Assembly (NCBI GenBank): GCA_022225965.2
Contig: JAKJXP020000043.1
Coordinates: forward strand, 310,001 to 374,000
Length of the DNA: 64,000 nt
Source: Diatrype stigma
Taxonomy: Eukaryota; Ascomycota; Sordariomycetes; Xylariales; Diatrypaceae
Direction: 5' to 3'
Positions 1 to 12,960 of the stretch are shown here, piece after piece. A program made the translations under genes and the position numbers. Position 1 is the first letter of the stretch; the number at the start of each line of letters is the position of its first letter. Under the pieces are notes generated by a model that made no database searches, was not told the origin of the DNA, and was given only the letters and a program-made list of their open reading frames with translations.

Positions 1-2807
1 CGTTTTCGTTACATTATAATAAGAAATATATAAAAGTATTAATAATATATTAATGATTTTTTAAAAACCATATATAGCTTTTCGTCGTTTTTTAAGTTTT
101 AAAATAACTTATTCGAACTATTAGCATTTTTTATTAATCCAAATTGATTTTCGGAATTTCCGCTTTGGTTTATTTAATAAATACCGTTTCGGCTTTTATA
201 TACCTTTTTGCGATATTTTTAGCTTTCGTTACGTTGGTTTTTTTCGTTATTTCGTCGATTACGTCGTTCGTTTTGGCCGTTTCGCTTATTAACGGATCGA
301 TTTTTTTTACGCTGGTTATTTCGTTAATCGCTACGTTTATTATCCCGATAATTCTTACGTTTATCGTTTCGTCGATTATTACGTCGGTCGTCGTTACGGC
401 AATTTCCGTATCGTAAGCGGTAAATATTAAAATATTCTATATATTCGTTTTCTTTTTAATAATCGTATCGGAAACGGCTTTTATTACGCTAATAGTTTCG
501 ATTTTAAGGCTTGCAAAAATACTCGTCGTAATTTCGTTTTTTCGATTGCTTTAAAAAACGTAAGCTGCTTTACGTATTGTTATAATATAAAACCTTTAAA
601 TTTCCCGAACGCGTTTATATAAGGTATTTTTAAAATATTAACGCTAAAAGGGTCGCTTTATTTTGCTTAATTTAAAGCATATATATCTTAAATGTTTTAT
701 ATTAAAAAAGCTATTTTAAATATTACTTTACGGCTAAATTTATATAATTCCAAATTTATATTATAATTCCGTATTAATTAATATTATTATTAATTAGGAT
801 TTCCATTATACGAATTCATTTAAGCTTTTTTATAACGTAAATTTATAAAGCGTTTTCGTTTTTTACTAAATCGCATAAAACGAAATATAAAGAATTGAAT
901 TATATTATTGCCATTATTACGTCGAATCGGAATCGATTAATTAAAGCTAATAATATGGCCTGGATTTTAATTACGCGGAATTATATACGATTAAATTCCT
1001 AAAATTCGTTATTTTATTATATAATAACTAAACCGATTAATAAGGTTTAAAATAATATTAATAATTGCTTTTTATAATCCGCTCGATTTGTTTTGTTTTT
1101 TAAGAAGCTATTTATGCGATTATAAAATATATACGTATCGATAAAAATAATTGGTATTTTTATAAAAATAAAGCTTATATTTTTTGGATTTGGCTCGTAT
1201 AAATTAAAAATTCCGATATTATTTTTTTAAGCTTATAACTTAATAAAGATTAATTTTAAAAAGCTAAATAATAATATATATTAAAAAAGTCGTTTCGTCG
1301 GTCGAAAAAACATAATCCTTATTAATATGAATTATAATTATTATTAATATGCATTTCCGTAATTAAAATACGGGTTTAATTATTAAATTAGCCCATTACT
1401 TTTTAAACGTTTTTTTAAATCTGTTTGCTTATATTTATTATAAAATTTACAAATTAATTGCTAAACTGAATTATTAAGTTTTAAAAATCGCCAATTTTGG
1501 CGTTAAATTTTACAATAATTCTTAAATTAAAACTTATTTGCTTATATATTGCTTGAATTAATTTTATATTTCCGTTTAATTTATTTATATTAAATTTATT
1601 ATAGGAATCTTATAAAATTGCATTCGTTATACGTAATTTATTACGAATATCCGTTATTATTGCTTTAATTAAGTCGTATAATATTTTTAATTAACTTGCT
1701 TCGTTTAATAACCGGCGTTTTTAATTTTAATTGCCCGCCATATTATTTATAGGCTTATGCCAAAATAAGCTATTATTTCTTAATTTTAAATACGAATAAG
1801 CCTCGGAAACAAAATCGATATTGCTTATAAATTGTTTAATAAAATTTCGTTTATATAATTTATATATTAAATTTTTAATGGTTTTTTTTATTTGGGCTAT
1901 TATTTTGGCTTATTTTTCTTTTTCGTCGTGTCTTTGGTTAATAATCGTAAATTCTTCGAATTTTTCCGGTATTAATTAAAAGTCTAAAAAAAACGGATAT
2001 AATAGATTTCTTAATGCTATTAATTATAAAAATCAGCGATATTAACGAATTATATATATATATGCCAAATATTAATAAATAAAAAACGAATATAAAATGG
2101 TTTAATAAAAGTAATAAAATTAATCGTATTACGATATACCGTTTATTTAACGTTATTCGATAAAAATTATTAAATCAAATAATAAAATTAAAAAGATTTA
2201 CATTAATACGATGCACCGTTTATTTAACGTTATTCGGTAATGGTATTTTTAACGTATTACCGAAGCGTTAATTTTTGTTTAATTCAATTAAAATACCCTT
2301 AGCATTTACGAAAATAAGTTACGATATAATCCAATCTTTTAAAATCCGAGAATGTAATGCTAAAAATGGAGTAATTATTAACTTTTAACGGGAAAAAGGT
2401 ATACGGTTTTTATTTAAAGGCTTTTTTAAGATACGTATCGGACGCGGAAAAATTTTTGCGTTTAACGAATAAGTTTTTAACGAATTAATCGTTTTTTATC
2501 GTTTAACAAGTTTTAGCCAAAAAAATTCTTAACATAAATCCATTTAAGAATTAATTAAATCAATTTAACGATAATTTAATATTTAATTACGTAATAAATG
2601 CGTTTAAAAATGCTACCATTTTAATACGGAAATAATAGGTATTATAAAAATAATAATATTTTAAGAAGGTTACAGCTTATTCGCGAAACGAAAGGCTGAA
2701 ACTTTAGTTTAATTAGCTAAGTCTTATCTCTTCTTATTTCATATTTTATCCTTTATCTTATTTCTTTATCTTACACATAAATAGGACCCCTAAGGATTCT
2801 GTACCAG

Positions 2808-2871
2808 CTTTATTTAATATTACGTTTTTATATTAAACCTTATTGCCGTTAATTTAAAATAATTTATAAAT
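2808..2871 (+). repeat. Direct repeat copy 1 (RIP-mutated)
   Basis: This matches 3311-3374 at an offset of 503 bp. It carries T where that copy has C and A where it has G (for example ATATTACG versus ATACTACG), so it is the RIP-mutated member of the pair. Confidence 0.75.
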
Positions 2872-3310
2872 ATAAATAATTTATAAATTTAAAAAAATCC
2901 ACCTTTTAAACTTTTTTTTTATAATAATAATAATATAATATAATAACTTTCGACTCATTAATTGCTTTCGTTTATTCGTTTGCCGTTTTATTTAAGTAAT
3001 AAAAAATAAAAGCATAAAACCGGGATATTACTAAAGGGGTTATTTATAAGTTTTGTTTTATATATACCGACGTGGGCTGCCCTTAATTAATTTTCGTCGT
3101 ACGTACGTAAACCGCTAGCAACAACGCTGCCGATGCCGTTCCGTTTTCGGGCACCAGGCTGGCAGCAGCGTTGCCGGTGCCGTTCCGTTTTGCCCGGTAG
3201 CAGCAGCTTCGTTATTGCCCCTTTAGCATATCCGGGCATATCGTCATAAGCAAGCAACAACAGCTTCGCTGCTGCTGGGCCGCTGCTACTTAGCTAGGCG
3301 GGGGCTTACG

Positions 3311-3374
3311 CTTTATTTAATACTACGTTCTTATACCAAACCTCGTTGCCGTTGATCTGAAGTGATTTATAAAC
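3311..3374 (+). repeat. Direct repeat copy 2 (little mutated)
   Basis: This is the less mutated partner of 2808-2871. Its end (CTGAAGTGATTTATA) is shared with the right end of the insertion at 17700-17715, so the two degraded blocks belong to related elements. Confidence 0.75.
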
Positions 3375-5448
3375 GTACCTAATGATATTATCGGCATTAT
3401 TACGAAACACGCTCAACATTCCTTGAGTAACTGGGTTAATACCTGGGATTAGTCCAACCCGATTTGATATCAGACATGCTTTTGAAATTCACCTTGCCAA
3501 AGTCTCCCGGGGTATTTTCTCCACCGAAACAGATCCTAGGTCGACAGTCCAGCCAACCCTGATGGTAATCTTTAGACCAAATATATCGGTACTAGGTAAC
3601 CCTTATGATAAAGGGCTTACTAAGTAAGTAATGTAACCTCTTATTCGAGGATGAAATGACCGAGTCTGTTGATTGCCAGGTGAGGTATTGGGAGAAACAA
3701 AGCGTTAAACCACCCACGCCCCCATACAGTAGCGTTGAAGAGGACTTCATTCGTCCCTGTCAAATTATCACCTTACAGACCTGTTCTTGTAGATAATGCT
3801 ACGGAACTGTGATGCTTAAGTCTGCCAATAATTACCACAGAGCATTTACCGTTCACGGATCCGATACCCAGTCCATAACAACGAATGAACGCCATTCGAC
3901 GAGCACCTGCTGACTTGCTTCGAAAATTGACTCCACCAAGTGCGACGATACCGCACGTATACTTCAACTTGTGCTCGGGGGGTGGGGGATTGAAGTATAC
4001 AACAGCGGGTTTGGCGACCTTGGCTGGGAATGTTTGGCCCCCCTGAAATAGTTAAAGGTCATTATCCCGGAACCCGGGCTACATGCGGAACACTTATCAG
4101 TCAAGACGTCAAATATTGGGGAATTTAGGGCATGATAATAGCACCGGCCATTGACTAGCTTGGAATGGCGTTGAGGCGTTGACCAACTCCTATGAGCGGG
4201 CCGTCTAGTAGGACGACAGCAAGGCTGAATGAAGGCCTACATAACAGTCGATCGAGGCCCGCTACGGGTGCCGATGCAGTGAAAACACGACGAACTGCGA
4301 TGGTAATAGATCTATCGACAACATGACTTCAAACCCGACAACTGCGAGAACGTCTATGCCCCTGAGCGATGCATCACCGGCCAACGTTAAACCGAACCCG
4401 AAATACTTGCTGGAGAGTTGACCGATCCCTGCCACGACCCTAACCACTTCTGGTTCGATTGGACCGCGACGACGACATCGGGTGTCTACTGATTACGATA
4501 CCCTGAGTGGAGGCATCCTCGCGAAGTAAGAGCATCGTCAGTTCTGCTGGCATGGTACGCTAGAATCGAATTGCGTGGAGGAACTAACAAGTAAGTTAGG
4601 CGCTAACAATTAACGCCGGACATAGCCCGAGGAACACAATAATGCATCGTAGAAACCTGCCACGTGCGATCGTTCGTCCAAAACAGGGTTATGAACCAGT
4701 AAATCGGTCCGTCCCTCCTAGGCCACGACGTCTTATAGCAAGGAATGTGAAGGTGGTACTTCACCGCCCACATTGCTAGTCGCGAGATGGCAACAACAGC
4801 GCGACGTGATGTCGAAAGTAACTGCCGATCCTCGGGACGTTTTGTTGGATATCACGGGCAAGAAGCACGCAAGCCGGGATGATGTAATAAGATCAGCGCG
4901 TAGGTAGCAGGGCACGCGAGGCACGGCAGATCGTATGAACCCCTAGAGTCCCAGACCCCTCGATTCCTCTCCGCCTCCGCATAGAACTAGCGGATCTCCG
5001 CCGCCCCAGGACCACATGGCTCGCGATGCTGCATACCGGAAGTGGAAAGCAATTTGGAGATTAGGCCCACTCTCTCCACAGGCTAGGAGAGAGTTCGGTA
5101 TAGCGATCGGATGCCTGAGCCATATGTGTCCGGCGGGGCCGGCGAGGAAGGAATCGTGATGAGGACGGGAGGGCAGAGCGGTGCGTGAGAGGAAGCCTAG
5201 TCCTGACTTGTTGTCGGTCGTTCTCAGTTCGAAGGTCTGGTCGCCTGCTGGCTGGGAGGGACCTGGCAGTAAAGTAGTTACTTGAGCAAGTAGAAACAGG
5301 CTAATAATTGTGATCGCTGTTCCCACAATTGCCGAGTATAAGAACGCTAGGAAAGACTTTTGATCTCGGCATGGCGAGTCAGGGACGACCTTCTATTGCT
5401 CCCCTCCATCCTTAATCACCAGTTGGGCCATTTGCAGCACATTCCATC
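3375..5448. other. Intergenic, no supported gene
   Basis: Base composition is normal. The short frames here (such as minus-strand frames at 4262-4447 and 4943-5326) lack family features. The 3' part should hold the promoter of the lipase-like gene that starts at 5449. Confidence 0.5.
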
Positions 5449-6954
5449 ATGCGTCGTCAAGACACCTGGGCTGCTGTCCTAGCCTCCTGCGTCGGTAGGG
5501 TCCTGGGCCAGGGCATGCCCACCGCCGAAGTGCAGAACAACACGTTCAACGCAAGTCACGGGGAGTACAACCCGGAGTCGGCAGCGGCGCGCATCGCCAA
5601 GGCGAACCTGTCGGCCGAGGTGGCCGACGCGGTCCTGACGTCGGTCAACTTCGAGCGCTCGAACTGGGCCGGCACCTCGGTACGGCTCGACCCCTTTTAC
5701 GCCGACCTGCCCAGCAACTGGACCGGCCTCCCCGCCGGCTCCGTGCTCAAGGTCGAGCAGAACACCAGCGCCTCGCTGTACACAGTCGCGCCGACCCTCG
5801 CCATCTCGCGCCTGCTCTTCACAACTAAGACGTTCAACGGCACAGTGGTCCCGGCGTCCGCGTACGTCCTGTGGCCCTGGTTGCCACGCGGCTACGCTTC
5901 CGCCTCCTCCAACTCCTCCGATGACGACGACGGCCTCCCCGTGATCGCATGGGGCCACGGTACCTCCGGACAGGCGGGCGAGTGCGCGCCGAGCCACATC
6001 CGCACGCTGTGGTACGAATTCATGATCTTCTCCGCGGCTACGCAGGGCTACGCGGTCGTGGCGCCCGACTACGCCGGGCTAGGGCTGGACCACGACGGGG
6101 CCGGCAACTTCATCCCGCACCAGTACCTGGCCAACCAGGCGTCCGGGAACGACCTGCTGTACGCGGTCAAAGCGGCACAGCAGGCGTGGCCGGGCGAGAT
6201 CGGCAGCCGGTACGTGGTTATGGGCCACTCGCAGGGCGGCGGGGCGGCGTGGGGCGCCGCGAACGTCCTAGCCCAGGCAGAGAACGGGTCGGACATCGCA
6301 GCGCTGCGGCAAGGGTACCTAGGGACAGTCGCGGGGTCGCCGTGGACGTCGCTCAGCACGACAATGCAATTCTCGCAGCAGAACTCCTCGTCGTTCCAGT
6401 CGCTCGTCGGCCGCATCGCGACGGGGGTGCAGTCCATCTTCCCGTCGTTCTCGCTCCGCGAGTGGCTGACGGACAAGGGCGCGCGCGTCGTGCAGCTGAT
6501 GCAGGACCTGCAGGGCTGCCAGGCGGTGTCGATGGAGCTGCTGACGAGCGCCGACCTGGTCCGTCCCGACTGGCGCCAGAGCTGGTACGCGGATGCGTTC
6601 GACAACCTGACGACCCTCGTCGGGAGGCCGTTCGCGGGGCCCATGCTCGTCATCCAGGGCACCGGCGACCCGGCTATCAACGCCGCCGGTGTCAGCGATG
6701 CCGTCGACGCCACCTGCGCGGCGAACCCCGCGGAGGCCCTCGAGCTCGTCGAGTTCGACGGCGTGGGTCACACGGCTGTGATGTTCTCGGGGCAGCAGGT
6801 CTGGCTTGACTGGATTGATGCTAGGTTTGCCGGCAAGGAGGCAAAGAAGGGCTGCCAGAAAGCCCGGTATAGCCCGGTGCGGGCGGTGTCGCAGTACTTG
6901 AAGGACCGGAATTACTTTTTGGAGTGGAGTCAGTATCAGTACGGCACCGCTTAG
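5449..6954 (+). CDS. Secretory lipase-like alpha/beta hydrolase
   Basis: This is an intronless 501-residue secreted hydrolase, probably acting on lipid or other esters outside the cell. The N-terminus (residues 1-22) reads as a signal peptide. The nucleophile elbow is G-H-S-Q-G with Ser261, Asp407 (GTGDP) fits the acid and His441 (GVGHT) the catalytic histidine. The blocks AWGHGTSG (about 167-174) and VAPDYAGLG (about 204-212) are typical of the fungal LIP/secretory lipase family (PF03583 type). Several N-glycosylation sequons fit secretion. Family members are usually 400-480 residues, so the C-terminal tail after about 455 is slightly long. No operon or cluster context is visible, and the substrate cannot be inferred. 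Confidence 0.85.
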   Translation: MRRQDTWAAVLASCVGRVLGQGMPTAEVQNNTFNASHGEYNPESAAARIAKANLSAEVADAVLTSVNFERSNWAGTSVRLDPFYADLPSNWTGLPAGSVLKVEQNTSASLYTVAPTLAISRLLFTTKTFNGTVVPASAYVLWPWLPRGYASASSNSSDDDDGLPVIAWGHGTSGQAGECAPSHIRTLWYEFMIFSAATQGYAVVAPDYAGLGLDHDGAGNFIPHQYLANQASGNDLLYAVKAAQQAWPGEIGSRYVVMGHSQGGGAAWGAANVLAQAENGSDIAALRQGYLGTVAGSPWTSLSTTMQFSQQNSSSFQSLVGRIATGVQSIFPSFSLREWLTDKGARVVQLMQDLQGCQAVSMELLTSADLVRPDWRQSWYADAFDNLTTLVGRPFAGPMLVIQGTGDPAINAAGVSDAVDATCAANPAEALELVEFDGVGHTAVMFSGQQVWLDWIDARFAGKEAKKGCQKARYSPVRAVSQYLKDRNYFLEWSQYQYGTA

Positions 6955-8481
6955 GGTAACGTAAATAAGGTGTTAGCTGGGCTGGGTGTTACCACGACGG
7001 CAATGATTAATATATATGCTTAAGACCAGAATATGAGTGTGTGGCTGAGAGACCTGGATATACCGACGATCACGAGGAGGCGGATGTTCATAATGACCAT
7101 CATATTCACTCATTACGTCTTGGGCGTGTGAGGATACTTCATGCGGCGCACTACCCAATGAAAGAGTCTAGTTCTCCTGAAACACCAAAGTCCCATCACG
7201 AGGCGCGCGGGGGGGTATTAGTCACTGCCATCGAATGCCGTCTCCATACCTCCGGCGATATCATGTTATCAATAGATGGCCCTCATTCGCGAATGGTTGC
7301 CACTCTATAAGTTATATTACTGTGGAGAGAACATAACCAAGACCAAGATGTATGTTGGTTTTTGGCAACATAAATGTCGAAGGGATCAAACTGCTATCTC
7401 CCATGAGTGATACGCTAACCCTGTCCCCATCCGAGCCATGTTTTTTCATGCGAGGGTTAGTAGCAGAGAGGCTGTCGCCAATGACACAGACTGTACCGAA
7501 GAATGAACCACTACACGGAGACCAAGTTCTGAGGGATTTGACACTTCTGTTGTCGCCAGGTTACCTAATCTCCTAACTGCATCTTCCTTCATCATGGATG
7601 AATACTTCGGATTGAACGCTGTGTCGCAAACACACAGTTCACTGTACGTACGCCGCGGTGAGCTTCGGGCGCTACTAACCTGCTCTTGAATTCGCACCCG
7701 GATCCTCTTACCTTCTACGTAAAGAAATCGAATTGGGCATCAACCTGTAATCCGATCTGTTCGGGCTTATGTCGAAAGACGGAGAGCTAACTACGTATAG
7801 GTGACGCCTGGTTATAGAGGAAGACGCGTCGCTGTAAGGGGCCGGTGCTGCCATGGGGAAATATGCGTGTTCACGTGATGCCACAGTGCCAAGCTGCAGC
7901 CACTGAACTACATACTAGTATGAATGTATTTTACCCCCTGTTTTGCCTATTCATACGCGGGCGGCGGGCCTTCGATTGGCTTTCGTGACACGATGCCAAA
8001 ATGCACCCTTCATGAGTAGTAACATCACAGAATGTCTCCCAACGTGACGCGAGAAATATAGGATGAGCAGCATACTTCGGATGTTGGATCACTATTGCTA
8101 CTTTCATTCTGCCGATCCTGTTGTTTGTTTACCCTTTCCAGAAACTCGCGTGCGCCATGCGGGGTCCTACAGTTAGTAGCCGGCGCTTAGAGGTCGATTT
8201 CGATGCAAGGGAAGGACCAACATCCGTTTGCTGTTGGTACTGGTGATTTGAGGTGCAGGATCGCAGAGGATGTTGCACAGGGCCTGGTAGGTAAGGCTGG
8301 ATTGCCCGTCTCCCTTGCTGCTTCGACCGATTTAACTCGTAGACAAGTACAGCCCTGCCACCGTTGACTCTAGCCATCCAAAGACTCATCACTTAGTCCT
8401 GGACAAGACAGCATATACCCAGGATTCCCCAATCTTTCCTATCAGTCTTTCTAGATTCGTTGGCTACTCTTAGAAACGACA
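6955..8481. other. Intergenic, P450 promoter side
   Basis: I see no coding frame with family features. The stretch separates the lipase stop from the P450 start at 8482 and must hold the lipase terminator and the P450 promoter. Confidence 0.5.
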
Positions 8482-10325
8482 ATGGCCATCTCCGTGTCAC
8501 AGATAGAAGCAGCTGTATTAGTGCTATCAATTCCGCTTGCCTACTATCTTATCGCATTTGACTCGGAGGGTCAACGTCAGTACAACACCCTTCTTAAAGC
8601 ATTCCCCATAGTGGGCTTCCGCGATGAGTGGTTCCGTGGTGTACGAGCAACGTTCCGATCCCTATTCAAAACAGCAGAATGGGCTTCGGAGGGTTACTCC
8701 AAGGTAGCACCCCTTAACCACGTCGAGATTTGTCTCAGATGGTCTAACTTCCTGCCCAGTTTACCAAGCATGATTCTCCATACCTGCTTCCAACCATGGA
8801 TCGAGGGACAGTGATCATCCTTCCAACGGAGCAGATGAAGATAGTAGGCAGACTACCAGAGGACCGACTGGATATCTTCGGCACCCTCCAGGAGCAGATA
8901 CAAGCAAAGTACACTGTTCGCGATCAAAGGGTTGTTCTTGATCCCTACCACCGGTATCTAATCCCCAGCCAGCTTACGCGAGAGCTTGATGCACTCACAG
9001 GCCCAATGGTCACCGAACTTGAGGATGGATTCAAGTCGGCGTGGGGGGCCGACTCCGTATGGAAGGACGTCACAATATGGCAAGGATGCTTCCACGTTGT
9101 TGCTAGGGCTGCTAACTCTGCGCTGTGCGGTGCTCCTTTATGTACGTCATTCCAGCAACAAGCAGTAATGTTTTGGGCTAACATCGCTCAGGCAATGACG
9201 AGAAGTACATTGCAAGCTTGGAAGGCCAGTCAGTCGCACTATTTGGTGGCGCGATGTTCATCAGCATCACGCCAAGATTCCTAAGGCCTATCACCGGGTA
9301 CTTGGTGAAGCTATGGTGTGCATACTATGCCAGACAATTCGCGAAGATATGTGCTCCATATATCGAAGCAAGGATTCGGGAGACCACCCAGGCAAAGCCT
9401 CGGGTTGAAGGGAGCAGAAAACCTGTGGTAAGATGCCAAATTGAACTTGTTAACCATTCACCCCGCATACTGTACCCACATCATTCCTTAGCTAAACTCG
9501 TATACAGAAAGATGCGCTTCAGCTCATCATTGATGAAGCGATCTCCCGCGACGATGACACGCAACTATCAGCGAGTCTGATTTCTGATCGACTTCTCATA
9601 ACCAACAATGTTTCCCTGCATAGCACGACCTTGACGTTATTTAACCTCATATCGAGCCTTATTACCTCTGACCCGTCTCTTGGGTATATCGAGGCTTTGC
9701 GAGATGAGTGCGATCAAGCGCTGAGCGACGCCGGTGGAAGCTGGAATCTGGAAGCAATTCGGAAACTCAGGCTCGTGGACTCCGCCATTCGAGAGTCCAT
9801 GAGAGTCGCACCTTTTGCTTCTGTTGCCATGGCCCGGACAGTCAGTTATCCCTTCTTCGGTGTCTTGGAGTACTGTGCCTAACGGATTTTCACATACAGG
9901 TAGTTGACCCGAAGGGCATATCGATTGAGCACGGCAAGTCTAGCGTTCTTGTTCCTCAGGGGACTATTCTGGCCTCACCCATGGAGAGTATACATTGCGA
10001 CGAAGCCATATATCCAGACGCCCGCCATTTTAACCCTTTCCGGTTTGTGAGCGTTGAAAATGAGGGCATGAACTCAGAAGGGCAACGATATGTCACCACC
10101 AAGCCTACGTCCACTCCCGATGACCATTTCTTTGGCTTCGGTACCAGCAAAAATCCATGTCCCGGTCGCTTCATAGCTATTCACGAGATCAAACTTGTTT
10201 TGGCATACCTGTTAACGAATTTTGACATCGAATACACCGAAGCAAGGCCCCAGCCTACGAACCTACTGGCAATGAAGCTGCCCAAGATGGACACCACTAT
10301 ACGGGTGCGAAGACGCGCTAACTAA
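8482..10325 (+). CDS. Cytochrome P450 monooxygenase (five exons)
   Basis: Exons 8482-8703, 8760-9141, 9192-9427, 9508-9840 and 9900-10325 join in frame to 532 residues. The N-terminal membrane anchor lies at about residues 8-25. The K-helix ExxR is at 376-379 (ESMR). The meander/PERF region reads FNPFRF, and the heme-binding loop FGFGTSKNPCPGR places the thiolate at Cys478. The style (VGFRDEWF, then GYSK, then MDRGTVIILP) resembles the ent-kaurene oxidase-like P450s of fungal secondary metabolism. The gene looks intact. Donor GTCAGT at the last intron is slightly off consensus. The substrate is unknown. The nearest neighbours are a lipase and a disrupted membrane gene, so no pathway is implied. 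Confidence 0.88.
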
Positions 10326-11756
10326 CTTTGGATTATTACTAAGCGGTTGCGGTAAGGGGCCCCTATTATGGAGATATGAGACCTATGCGGTCCCGCCGGA
10401 ACACTATAATTTGTACCTGGGGATGTGTTTTATCTCTAAACAAGAGACATGGTAGTAGTGTAGCAGCTAAGGACACATTAATGAAACTCTTGCGTTGCAG
10501 TGCTGGTCTTAGTAAGCGTCGCCACAATCGCTTTTACTATCCTTGATCTAGGGTACGGCGCAATTCTTGAACATAAGTAAATCGATCCTTTTGCGTCAAG
10601 CTCGTGCCAGAGAACTTGCATAGTTCTTACCCGTGGGGCTTGTAACTTCAAATATTTCCAAATACATTCGGCAAGTACCTACGACCCTTTTTAAGATGTG
10701 AACTCTTATCGGAGATACATTTAATGCATTAGCGTTACGGCTTCAAGAACTTCTGGGGCAACATTCAACGCCAATAGCTGATGCATGGGATGCCGAAAGG
10801 GCTGTTGTGGGTCTACGACAGCAAATGCATCTTCCAGGACTCCTCCAGGGGTCCCAAGTCATGAATTGCTTTTTGTTTTTATTTAAGAACAGCGCCGAAA
10901 GAGTATGACCTCCGATCCGTTCCCTGCATGCTGACAGCACCCCGGTAGTTAGTCCCAGTCCGTATCCTAATTATAGTCACTAGTTATGTGATAGGGGCAT
11001 ATTGACTTCGAACGTATGAAACAGATCAGCTTGTAATTTACTATGGTCCTAAGGAGGGTACAGAGTCAGCTTTCCCTATCGTCGAACAGAATCGATGACG
11101 TATCTATTTTATATAGAAATTATCGGTGCGTATCTGTACGTATTCCTTCGTTTCCAGCTTCAGCAGCTCCCGCTGTTATTATCTTGTAGGCTATATTAGG
11201 CAGGAGTGCATTCCAATATATCCTACCGTGGGTTAAAGCTGCTGATGCTGTTGGCTACAGCCCCCGCGTAACAAGCTGTCCCCTGCATGTGCAAATAATC
11301 AAGAGGCGCGGCCCTGTAAAGCAGCAATCGTTGGGTCAAAACAACATTGGCAATATTGACTTCAGGTGCGGTTGCATTTGGGCGTAGCCTGGAGTGTCGA
11401 ACGGCAAAATACTCCCGATCCCTGCTGGCCCCATATCTTCTGACATGGAGTTATTTTGAGTGTCCGTCGGCCGTCAAGTATGTAGTCGATGGCTTGTCAC
11501 GGGGCAAGGCCGGCTGAGTGCGCAGTATAAATATGATAGACACGAACCGCTGGTAGTCGTTAGGGGGCTTAGGTATGTGAGCTACGGTCTTTGTCATTCT
11601 ATCTAGCTAAGCATGTATTTATGGTATTCATTCAATTTTCGATATCCCATCTACACTTTGTCATATTAATTAGACCACCTCCGCTTACTTTGTGAGACTT
11701 CTTGATACACCCGGAATATACAGGTACCGACCGTTAGTTACTATTAACATACTACC
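10326..11756. other. Intergenic
   Basis: No supported gene. Just after the P450 stop, 10346-10425 contains a sequence related to 20242-20308, downstream of the lipocalin-like gene (see separate entries). Confidence 0.5.
10346..10425 (+). repeat. Dispersed 3'-flank repeat, copy A
   Basis: It begins GTTGCGGTAAGGGGC and ends near TTGTACCTGG. The same order of words appears at 20242-20308, also just after a gene's stop codon. The origin is unknown. Confidence 0.45.
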
Positions 11757-12846
11757 ATGTCATTCCTGAAGTATTTGTCTGAGATACGGGAAGTTGTGGC
11801 GCTATGTGTGACGCTATGTATTACACTTCTTTGGAAAGTTGTCACGAGAATGGGTAGCATGCTATCACGAGCTACAGTACGCGAAACCCATCAGCTAGGC
11901 AAACAGTTCAACCTAAAACTGAAATCCTTCGATTTCTGGAACCTTTTCACAGCTGCACTGACTGTGGGAATACTTTTCATGTAAGATAATATAGTCACAG
12001 CATTTGGCTATACCATAACAATTAATTAATCTTCGATATACCACAGGGTTTTAGCATTTGGCTTGTTCCATCAGGCTTTTAACATTCATAACTTCTTGCT
12101 TCATAATACAGTCGAAGTAAACACGGAAATCCAGCTCGCGGCGATTGGACTACTCAACAAAGTTTTGGATCTTCTTGTAACTATGGCTCTTGAACGTGGT
12201 GCCGCATTAACGTTGTCTTACTGGACGATGGACTCGTCGGTCGGCAATCGTAGAATTGGCATCCATCTGCTAGATCTTGAACTGAGCGAAGAACTTAAGA
12301 AGGTCTGGGTGTGTGTACTGAATTACAAACGAAGAATGAAGCTACACGGCGGACGGATAGGCCCAAGGGGCCACATTCGGTTCATTTGCTGCCTTTTATC
12401 ATCTGTATCCCTCTTATTTTTGGGCCTCGGATTGAACACTGTTGGTATTCCTAAAGGACGGTGGTATACAGACGAAGGATTCCTCTGGCACACTAATTAC
12501 ACTACTATTGGGAGCATATCCTGGAGTACCGATACAGCCCAGAGCATTTCTTTAATCAACGGCTCGGGGGGTTACTCTTCACGAACGGTTCATCGGCTAA
12601 CGGATGCCGCCGAATCCGTAGAAATATTCAAGGCCCTCCAGGCCCTACCCACTTTGATGCATCGCCAACCGACAGGATGGTTACCTCTTGTCAATAGCGA
12701 TGAGCCCACCTTCGCGACTACAGAGTATGCTAATGACTGGTACGCGTCGCTGAATGGTCAGAATTCACAAAGGTTCACGACGCTCCTCCACACTGGGAAT
12801 TCTTCGAGCATAATAAAGATCTTCTCAATATATAAACAAAATGCGG

Positions 12847-12851
12847 TAGAT
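12847..12851. repeat. Target-site duplication, left copy
   Basis: TAGAT stands at the left junction of the insertion. The right copy is TAGAC, and the single difference is the C-to-T change expected of RIP. Confidence 0.6.
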
Positions 12852-12852
12852 A

Positions 12853-12960
12853 TATATAAATTAATCTACGGATCTAAAAGGATTTCATACCGTAATCTGC
12901 CATTTATAACAATAACAATTAACAATTCGATTAACTTTATAATTACGCCGCCGCTTTTAT
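12853..12960 (+). repeat. Left terminal direct repeat of insertion
   Basis: This aligns with 17206-17312, with the shared order AAATTAATCTACG, ATTTATAA.AATAACAATTAA and GATTAACTTTATAA. The right copy has more C-to-T and G-to-A changes, so this end escaped some mutation. Similarity fades after about 12960. Confidence 0.6.

Larger units (their letters stand above)
1..3374. repeat. RIP-degraded transposon block
   Basis: This block is extremely AT-rich and has stops in every frame. Most surviving cytosines sit in CpG or CpC, while CpA and TpG are scarce and TpA abounds, which is the footprint of RIP (CpA to TpA). No intact gene remains; the 90-codon frame at 144-416 is low-complexity residue. 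Positions 3071-3310 are much less mutated and GC-richer and contain a degenerate tandem repeat of about 44 bp. The segments at 2808-2871 and 3311-3374 are direct copies differing almost only by C/T and G/A. The block ends near 3374 with a CTGAAGTGATTTATA-type end that recurs at 17700-17715. I cannot assign the transposon class. Confidence 0.8.

Noticed and set aside
144..416. 90-codon hydrophobic open frame
   Set aside because: It lies in RIP-saturated DNA, is low complexity, and its residues follow from T-rich codons. No protein family is suggested.
4943..5326. Minus-strand 127-codon frame with a signal-like start, upstream of the lipase gene
   Set aside because: Apart from a hydrophobic start it has no conserved block or codon bias, and it would need a promoter shared with the lipase. 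Not supported.
5479..6809. Long frames overlapping the lipase gene in other frames
   Set aside because: They are shadows of a GC-rich gene. The lipase frame holds the catalytic motifs.
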